Shown here one piece after another: positions 26,659 through 32,746 of a stretch of 38,350 nucleotides of DNA. The first letter of the stretch is position 1. Each line of letters opens with the position of its first letter. The DNA comes from an uncultured Pelagibacteraceae bacterium. Its GTDB lineage: Bacteria; Pseudomonadota; Alphaproteobacteria; Pelagibacterales; Pelagibacteraceae. Location: the NCBI GenBank assembly GCA_902560565.1, contig CACEMG010000010.1, positions 1-38,350 of the forward strand, given 5' to 3'. The notes beneath the pieces are model-generated. The model ran no database searches. It saw only the letters and a program-made list of their open reading frames with translations, and had not been told where the DNA came from. The position numbers and the translations under genes are program-made.

Positions 26659-27627
26659 ATGAATTATAAAATCGATAATCTTCAATATTGTAAGTGGTCT
26701 CGTGAGGTATTTGAAATAAACCATCAAGCAGGTTTAGATGCTGTACATGTCACAGTGGTTTACCATGAGGATTATGATGAATTTCTTGAACGATTAAAAG
26801 AATGGGATGAACATTTTAAAAACAATTCCGATTTAATTTTTCTCGGTAAAAATTTTAGTGATATTGAAAAAGCTAAAAAAGATAAAAAAACAGCAATTTT
26901 TTTTGGTTTTCAAAATTGCTCTCCTATTGAGGATGATATCGGTTTAATAGGAAAAGTTCATGAACATGGATGTAGATTTATGCAATTAACATATAACAAT
27001 CAATCTCTCCTTGCTACTGGATGTTATGAAAAGAATGACAGTGGTGTCACTAATTTTGGGCGAGAAGCAATAAAAGAAATGAACAAGATTGGTGTAGTAG
27101 TTGATATGTCACATTCAGCAGAAAAAAGCACTTTTGATGCAATAGATATTAGTGAAAAGCCAATAGCTATCACTCATGCAAATCCTAGTTTTTGGCACAG
27201 TGCAAAAAGAAATAAATCTAAAGACCTATTAAAAACTCTAGCTGACAGCAAAGGTATGTTGGGACTATCATTATATCCTCACCATTTGAAAAGTGGTACT
27301 AATTGCACATTAGAAAGTTTTTGTGAAATGACAGCTCAAACTGTAGAAATAATGGGTATAAATAATGTTGGAATAGGTTCTGATCTATGTCTGTTCCAGC
27401 CAGATACTGTTGTTGAGTGGATGAGAAATGGAACATGGGCAAAACAAAAAAATTTTGGTGAAGGAAGCAAATCAAAACCTGGCTTTCCTAAACAACCAAA
27501 ATGGTTTGAAGATGCTCGAGGTTTTAAAAATTTAGAAACTGGCCTTAAAAAAACTGGTTTTAACGATGAAGAAACAAATAAAATTTTGGGTAATAATTGG
27601 TTTAATTTTTATAAAGGGATAAATTAA
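26659..27627 (+). CDS. Membrane dipeptidase (peptidase M19)-like protein with incomplete metal site
   Basis: The protein is 322 aa from ATG 26659. The open frame extends upstream into purE, but those residues are not family-like. It belongs to the M19/renal dipeptidase fold: VVDMSHS (His152), ITHAN (His173) and IGSDL (Asp242) keep one side of the binuclear zinc site. The usual N-terminal DGHND is DNLQY here, losing His and Asp, and the bridging Glu of the usual GVEGG is Gln85 (FGFQN). There is no signal peptide. The same variant is, as I recall, found in a subfamily linked to dimethylglycine and betaine loci in Pseudomonas and Rhodobacterales. It heads a four-gene overlapping operon. Activity as a classical dipeptidase is doubtful. 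Confidence 0.78.
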   Translation: MNYKIDNLQYCKWSREVFEINHQAGLDAVHVTVVYHEDYDEFLERLKEWDEHFKNNSDLIFLGKNFSDIEKAKKDKKTAIFFGFQNCSPIEDDIGLIGKVHEHGCRFMQLTYNNQSLLATGCYEKNDSGVTNFGREAIKEMNKIGVVVDMSHSAEKSTFDAIDISEKPIAITHANPSFWHSAKRNKSKDLLKTLADSKGMLGLSLYPHHLKSGTNCTLESFCEMTAQTVEIMGINNVGIGSDLCLFQPDTVVEWMRNGTWAKQKNFGEGSKSKPGFPKQPKWFEDARGFKNLETGLKKTGFNDEETNKILGNNWFNFYKGIN

Positions 27628-29288
27628 TGGAAATACAATTAAGAGATCCAAAAGAAGTAATGAAATTATCAAGACTTGGATCTTTTCATCAATCGAAACT
27701 TTCTTTTTTGAGATCTTTTTTGCAAGAATTCAAAAATTGGAAATACAAAAGAGATCTATTAGATTTGGATGAAAATGGTTTTGGAGTTGTTATTTATTCT
27801 TTTAGAAAAGAAAATAGAATTTATTCTTTGATTTGTTTTGCTAATAAAATAAGCGACCAAGAAAGATCAGATAGAGTGATTGCTACAAAGTGGGACGCAG
27901 CTTTTACACTATTTGACGGCGTTCCAACAAAACAAGATATCGAAAGATTAAAACAAAATGTTCCAAAACAAGAAGTTGGTAGAATGTCATTTAAAGAACT
28001 TACATTATCTCGTGCAAACAAATCAGTGAGAATTTTTGATTATGTAGTTGAGTGTCTCTCAAATGGAAAACAACCAGATAAGGATAAATTAGCAAAAGTT
28101 GGATACCTTTACAGAACCACAGCTGTCTACGGCTCAGGAAAATTTGGGCTGGCTGATAGATTTAGAATTAAAAATAGAGAAGAAATATATGGACCATTTA
28201 GATTAGAAATGATGTTGGTATATCTTGTAAGACAATTTACTTTTGATCAAGTGAATCACATTGCAAAGAGTAAAAATCCTAAAAAAGCAGTCGCTTTAGA
28301 TCCAAACATATCTAGAAATCTAGGAATTGGGAACTCTACTGGTCTAGGGATGGCTCCATTTATTGTAAATCATCCTTTGTTATTAAATAATTGGATAATG
28401 GCAAGAGAAACTGCATTAAAACAAATTAGAGAAATAAAAGAGGTAAAAAAAAAAGATGTTGATCTAATAATTAGTTGCCTGCAAAATTCTAAAAAAAATA
28501 TTGATAATTGGACTACTGAAAGTGAATTCCAACTATTAAAAATCAATAATTTAAAGAAAGATTTAGATTTATTGTTACAATATTTTTTAACTAAATTTGA
28601 TTTCGAAAAAGAATTTTCTTATAACGATTTGTATATTTGGGCAAAAAAAAATCTAGGAGAAGAATGTTTAGAATTTATGGTCTCAGTGATAATGGAGCCA
28701 TATGAAAAAATTACAAATCCACTAATAAGAACTATGAGTGCTGATGAAGAGAAATTCTTTACAATACCTATAGAGAAAACGATTTTAGATTTAAGAAAAG
28801 TTTTAGAATTAAAATACTCAGATATTCTTAAAATAGATTTTAAAAAAAAAGAAAATAATCAAAATTTTTGGTTTATTTCAAAAAACAAGGAAGAGCCCAG
28901 GCTTGCCAATAGATTTCAAGATGAAGGTTCGGATTTAGAGCAACCATTAGCGATAGCAAGAGATATTTGTAAATTATATGAAAGAATTTCAAATGAAAAA
29001 AATAGTTTAAAAATAGGAACTTTCTTAATGAATAATAACGACCTTAGACACGTCGTAAGAAGAGCTTTCATAACAGAAAAATTTCCGTATGCTGAAATTC
29101 AAGATAACACAATAGGTGCAAAATTAATGCCAATTGATATGCTAAGATTGAAGCTTTCTTTTTTTGGTGCGGTAAAATTTGATCCTCGGTCAGATAAATG
29201 GCTAAGGATCTGTATGTTTCAAGGAGCTCCATTACCAACTGAGCTCACAACATCAGATGACCATTGGGTTTATAATTCAATAAATTAA
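27627..29288 (+). CDS. Conserved protein of unknown function, 553 aa
   Basis: Soluble, mostly helical, charged protein with no signal peptide or TM helix. I do not recognise a domain. Notable stretches are KLSRLGSFHQSKLSFLRS at the start, ATKWDAAFTLFDGVPT, VGYLYRTTAVYGSGKFGLAD, LDPNISRNLGIGNSTGLGMA (a glycine-rich loop that might bind a phosphate or nucleotide) and DMLRLKLSFFGAVKFDPRSD near the end. The ATG shares one base with the M19-like stop, and the stop shares one base with the next ATG, so the three proteins are probably made together and may act together. Similar unnamed genes appear, as I recall, beside the same neighbours in other alphaproteobacteria. Confidence 0.8.
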   Translation: MEIQLRDPKEVMKLSRLGSFHQSKLSFLRSFLQEFKNWKYKRDLLDLDENGFGVVIYSFRKENRIYSLICFANKISDQERSDRVIATKWDAAFTLFDGVPTKQDIERLKQNVPKQEVGRMSFKELTLSRANKSVRIFDYVVECLSNGKQPDKDKLAKVGYLYRTTAVYGSGKFGLADRFRIKNREEIYGPFRLEMMLVYLVRQFTFDQVNHIAKSKNPKKAVALDPNISRNLGIGNSTGLGMAPFIVNHPLLLNNWIMARETALKQIREIKEVKKKDVDLIISCLQNSKKNIDNWTTESEFQLLKINNLKKDLDLLLQYFLTKFDFEKEFSYNDLYIWAKKNLGEECLEFMVSVIMEPYEKITNPLIRTMSADEEKFFTIPIEKTILDLRKVLELKYSDILKIDFKKKENNQNFWFISKNKEEPRLANRFQDEGSDLEQPLAIARDICKLYERISNEKNSLKIGTFLMNNNDLRHVVRRAFITEKFPYAEIQDNTIGAKLMPIDMLRLKLSFFGAVKFDPRSDKWLRICMFQGAPLPTELTTSDDHWVYNSIN

Positions 29289-29896
29289 TGAAAAGCTTTA
29301 GTGAAATAGACACCACTGTTAAAAGAGCTTCAAAAAGTATTGGATTTGAATGGGGTGTAGCAGAAGAATTAGGAAAAAATATACGATTACTAGAAATGTT
29401 TGGATTGGCAGGTTTAAAAAATCTAAATTCATATTTTAAAATTTATAATCAAAAACAGTTTCAAAAAATAAGTTTAATATCTAAAATAAATACTTCTAGT
29501 ATTGCTTATTGCCCAATCATATCAGGTACAAATTTTCTAGATCAAGTAATAAATTTAGAGACGATGGATGAGATAAATTTTGAAAACATGGCATTCCCTT
29601 TGTTATTTTTGCCATTTGTCAGTCGATCAACGGAAATTATTGGTAAACGTATTTTTTTAAATATTGATGAAAAAGAATTTTTGTTAAATTTTAATCAATC
29701 AATTTATTCTAATTATTTGAGTGGCGATATAATCGATTCTGCAAAAAAAATTAAAATAAAATTTATTGAAAACAAAAACACATTTGAAGAAAATGAATGG
29801 CAAGAACTTTATAAATTATCAGAGGGAACTTTTGTAGAGGAGACAGATCAATTGAAAAATTCAGCTGCTGGAGCAGGGCTTACAGATAATGACTAA
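29288..29896 (+). CDS. DUF3726-type protein of unknown function
   Basis: This 202-aa soluble protein begins SFSEIDTTVKRASKSIGFEWGVAEELGKNIRLLEMFGLAG and ends SAAGAGLTDND, both features I associate with the DUF3726 family, which has no assigned function. The centre has two short hydrophobic beta-rich stretches (NMAFPLLFLPFVSRST). It is coupled by 1-bp overlap to the 553-aa gene, and the last 8 bp overlap the small zinc-ribbon gene. Confidence 0.68.
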   Translation: MKSFSEIDTTVKRASKSIGFEWGVAEELGKNIRLLEMFGLAGLKNLNSYFKIYNQKQFQKISLISKINTSSIAYCPIISGTNFLDQVINLETMDEINFENMAFPLLFLPFVSRSTEIIGKRIFLNIDEKEFLLNFNQSIYSNYLSGDIIDSAKKIKIKFIENKNTFEENEWQELYKLSEGTFVEETDQLKNSAAGAGLTDND

Positions 29897-30044
29897 AGAA
29901 GAGAAAAAATTAAATTTCAAAGAAATTGATAATAAATGTGAAGAATGTGGGAAAACAGATGAAAGTGTAAGAGAAAATTTAATTTTATATGGCTTTAAAA
30001 TTTGCCAATCTTGTAGGGTTTCAAAAACAGTATTTCCAGTTTAG
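29889..30044 (+). CDS. 51-aa zinc-ribbon-like protein
   Basis: A small gene read from ATG 29889 to TAG 30042-30044. The product holds two CxxC knuckles, CEEC (residues 17-20) and CQSC (about 41-44), spaced as in a zinc ribbon, with many lysines and glutamates at the N-terminus. The start lies inside the last eight bases of the DUF3726 gene in another frame, and the stop overlaps the convergent Yip1-like gene by four bases. The paired cysteine motifs and the coupling argue it is real. It may be a partner or regulator for the three upstream products. Confidence 0.7.
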   Translation: MTKEEKKLNFKEIDNKCEECGKTDESVRENLILYGFKICQSCRVSKTVFPV

Positions 30045-30586
30045 CTAATTGTACTTATTGGCAATGCATTCATTCTACTAATCACAAAAGATACTGATAA
30101 AAATGCAATTAGCAAGAAAGCTAAAAAAATTATACCAAAAGATTTAAGATTGGACTTTAGGCCCAAAACATGTTTCGTTGATATGATGAGAGACGCAAAA
30201 ATCCAAAATTGCGTTAAAAATATCACAGGTAGAACTAAATCTGGTGTTACTGCAAAAAATCTAATTAACCCGGGTGCATGGGCATAGCCAACACCAATTA
30301 AAACTTTTTTAAATGGTATTTTACTATTTTTATCTGGAAATAGTTTAACTCCAATTACAAAAATTAATATTGACCATATAAACCATGTCAAAATTGCAGT
30401 TAACCCCGATAATCCTATTGATGTTTTAATAATACTGTTGGCAGCAATTGCTCCAGCAACTCCCTCTAGGATCATTATAAGGCCAGCAAAGTATATAGCA
30501 GCCTCCCCAAAATATTTATTATCTGAATAAAGAGATCTATCTAACTTCAGTGATTTAAAAACAATATCTAAAAATACAGCAAACAT
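30041..30586 (-). CDS. Yip1-like multi-pass membrane protein
   Basis: This 181-aa inner membrane protein has about five hydrophobic helices: AAIYFAGLIMILEGVAGAI, GLTAILTWFIWSILIFVIGV, a middle segment VTPDLVLPVIFLTQFWIFA, and a C-terminal GIIFLAFLLIAFLSVSFV. The pattern, with the motif VLIGVGYAHAPGLIRFF between the second and third helices, is typical of the bacterial Yip1 domain family. Its role in bacteria is unknown. It lies downstream of the DmdA-like gene after a hairpin and ends convergently with the M19-like operon. Confidence 0.72.
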   Translation of the reverse strand: MFAVFLDIVFKSLKLDRSLYSDNKYFGEAAIYFAGLIMILEGVAGAIAANSIIKTSIGLSGLTAILTWFIWSILIFVIGVKLFPDKNSKIPFKKVLIGVGYAHAPGLIRFFAVTPDLVLPVIFLTQFWIFASLIISTKHVLGLKSNLKSFGIIFLAFLLIAFLSVSFVISRMNALPISTIS

Positions 30587-30595
30587 AATTATAAT

Positions 30596-30619
30596 GAGGA
30601 GCGAATTACTCCGCTCCTC
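30596..30619 (-). terminator. GC-rich hairpin between the DmdA-like and Yip1-like genes
   Basis: A perfect 8-bp inverted repeat, GAGGAGCG / CGCTCCTC, closes an 8-base loop. It stands out strongly in such AT-rich DNA. It is 10 bp past the DmdA-like stop and 9 bp before the Yip1-like start, on the minus strand. The tail after it is AT-rich but not a clean T run, so it may be a weak terminator, an mRNA-end stabiliser, or a structure that hides the Yip1-like start. Confidence 0.6.
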
Positions 30620-30629
30620 GAATATTGAA

Positions 30630-31985
30630 TTAACCTTTTACCACTTCTCTTGTATTTGCGTGGTATGACTCAGTAAATGGAATATCAACTACTACAGCAT
30701 CAACAGGTTTACCAGGTTTTGTGGAATATTTTCTTGGTAAATGAACTTTATATTTAGTTCCAACTTTACCTTTTGGAAAACCATTCGGGTTTTTTGTACC
30801 ATCGTATGGGACATATCCCATTGCGATATTCATTCCCTTTTCCGGATGATACCAAGGCGAAGTAATAAATCCTACAGGTTTACCGCCACTTGGTTTTGAA
30901 ATTAACCAAAAGTCAGGAGCATATTCTGTTATTGGTTTTCCGCCCATTTCCATTCCAACTAATTGAAGTTTGTAAGGTTTTTTTCCTGCTTTTAATTGTT
31001 TTTTCATTTTTTCCAAAGCAGCCTTACCAACATAATTAGCTTTTTTCTTCCATTCACCTTTTCCTGATAATGATACTTGGTAACCAAGATTACATTGAAA
31101 CGGATTGTGTTCGTGATCTAAGTCTTGACCCCAAGATAAAATCCCAGCCTGTATTCTTCTGTGGTGAGCAGGAGCAATAACTCTTAATTTATGTTTTTTT
31201 CCTGCTTTCAAAACTGCATTCCACATATCATCTGCATATTTTGTAGCATTCCTTAAATAAATTTCATATCCAGCCTCACCTGAAAAACCAGATTGTGAAA
31301 TAACACAATCTCTTCCACCAACCTTAGCTTTTGCTAAGCCATAGTAAGGCATATTATCTAAATCAACTTGTTTACCGATTAAATCTTTCATTAGTGCTTT
31401 AGATTTTGGACCTTGTATTTGTACAGGACACGCATCTATTTCATCAATTTCACATTTAAATTTTTTATTTGCATTTACCCCTTGCAAGTAAAGTCCAATA
31501 TCACTGTCTGATAAACTAAACCAAAATTCATCTTTAGCTACTCTTAATAATATTGGATCATTTAAAACACCACCTTTATAGTTACAAAGAATAACGTATC
31601 TTGCTCTCATTGGTGATATTTTTGTTGCGTCTCTAGTAATTACATAATTAACAAATTTTTCAGCGTCTTTGCCTTTAACTCTAATTTGTCTTTCAACTGC
31701 AACATTCCACATCGTTACATCATTTTTAATTGATTTATATTCAACCATCGCACCATTTTTGCCTTTAACATAACCTCTTGGATGGTAAATACGATTGTAT
31801 ACAGTTGCTCTCCAGCATCCTGCTCTCATTGATAAATGCCAATAAGGTGATTTTCTTACCCTTGTTGAAATTAACAATTCAACTTTTGTTGGTCCACTTT
31901 GTCTTAAATTATAAGGTACGTGTCTGTCTGATTGGTTCACAGACGTTGCATGTTTCATTTTTGAATAATCAAACTCTTTAGACAT
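30630..31985 (-). CDS. DmdA-like aminomethyltransferase/demethylase (GcvT family)
   Basis: The protein is 451 aa from ATG 31985, chosen because an AAGGAG site lies seven bases upstream; an ATG at 31991 is too close to that site. It has the GcvT fold with NVAVERQIRVKG, the signature shared with DMSP demethylase DmdA, plus VQIQGPKSKALM, SQSGFSGEAGYEIYL, and RIQAGILSWGQDLDHEHNPFQCNLG. It is about 80 residues longer than the classical SAR11 DmdA (about 370 aa), mostly from a 40-50-residue N-terminal extension. It is thus a DmdA paralogue whose methyl donor is not known. It overlaps the metF-like gene by 8 bp, consistent with a THF-methyl transfer followed by oxidation. Confidence 0.78.
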   Translation of the reverse strand: MSKEFDYSKMKHATSVNQSDRHVPYNLRQSGPTKVELLISTRVRKSPYWHLSMRAGCWRATVYNRIYHPRGYVKGKNGAMVEYKSIKNDVTMWNVAVERQIRVKGKDAEKFVNYVITRDATKISPMRARYVILCNYKGGVLNDPILLRVAKDEFWFSLSDSDIGLYLQGVNANKKFKCEIDEIDACPVQIQGPKSKALMKDLIGKQVDLDNMPYYGLAKAKVGGRDCVISQSGFSGEAGYEIYLRNATKYADDMWNAVLKAGKKHKLRVIAPAHHRRIQAGILSWGQDLDHEHNPFQCNLGYQVSLSGKGEWKKKANYVGKAALEKMKKQLKAGKKPYKLQLVGMEMGGKPITEYAPDFWLISKPSGGKPVGFITSPWYHPEKGMNIAMGYVPYDGTKNPNGFPKGKVGTKYKVHLPRKYSTKPGKPVDAVVVDIPFTESYHANTREVVKG

Positions 31986-32706
31986 ATTCATTCTCCTTCA
32001 ACCACTTGTTAGTTTCCTTCAAGCCGCCGAATGTATAAATGTGAAAAAAATCAGTATGCATTTTTAATTTCCCAATTAATTCATTAGGGTCTTTAGGTTT
32101 CATCAAATCTAATGCCTTACTAAAATTAGATTTTAGAAAGTTAATGGAATTTTTTGCACCTACAATATTAGCAAATTTAATTAAGCTAGTGATTTTAAGT
32201 GGTCCAGTAATTCCAACATGAACTGGTACGCTTTGTTTAGAAATAAAATCTATAATAGGCTGAGGATCCAATAACCATTGTGTTACTATATAATCAGCAT
32301 AAGGCTTTTTATCCATCATAGCTTTTTCTAAATCTAAGTCGGATATATCAGGACTCCCCTCCGGATGTCCAGCAATTCCTACAGTCAAATCATCAAAATA
32401 ACCAGTTTCTAAAAGTTGAAATGAGCTGTCAAATTTACCAGCTGGTTCACGACCACCCCCGATCACCAAAACTTGTTTAACACCTCCATCTTTGCATCTA
32501 GAAACGTAGTCTTTTAAATCCTTTTCATCACTCATTGATCTTGCGGGAAAATGAGGGACTGGATTAAAACCTTTTTTAACAAGTTCAACCGCTTGTTGTG
32601 CCGTCTCTCTATAATCACTCCCAGGCAACATAGTGATATAAATATCTTTTACCGGAGGAACGGTGTCAAGATTAGTTTTTGGACTAATTTCAAGAGAAAA
32701 CTTCAT
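31978..32706 (-). CDS. Short methylenetetrahydrofolate reductase-like protein
   Basis: This 242-aa protein has a MetF-type TIM barrel. The N-terminal SLEISPKT carries a Glu at position 6, equivalent to the catalytic acid. NPVPHFPARSM, VLVIGGGREPAG, AGHPEGSP, TQWLLDPQPIIDFI and HIYTFGG follow the family order. It is about 50 residues shorter than housekeeping MetF. It probably oxidises 5-methyl-THF to methylene-THF made by the adjacent DmdA-like enzyme, inferred from the overlap. Its start is 40 bp after the stop of the Z1 gene, with no hairpin between. Confidence 0.8.
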   Translation of the reverse strand: MKFSLEISPKTNLDTVPPVKDIYITMLPGSDYRETAQQAVELVKKGFNPVPHFPARSMSDEKDLKDYVSRCKDGGVKQVLVIGGGREPAGKFDSSFQLLETGYFDDLTVGIAGHPEGSPDISDLDLEKAMMDKKPYADYIVTQWLLDPQPIIDFISKQSVPVHVGITGPLKITSLIKFANIVGAKNSINFLKSNFSKALDLMKPKDPNELIGKLKMHTDFFHIYTFGGLKETNKWLKENEYV

Positions 32707-32746
32707 ACTTGCGGATATATCATTAATTAATCTATTTTCAAAATAA

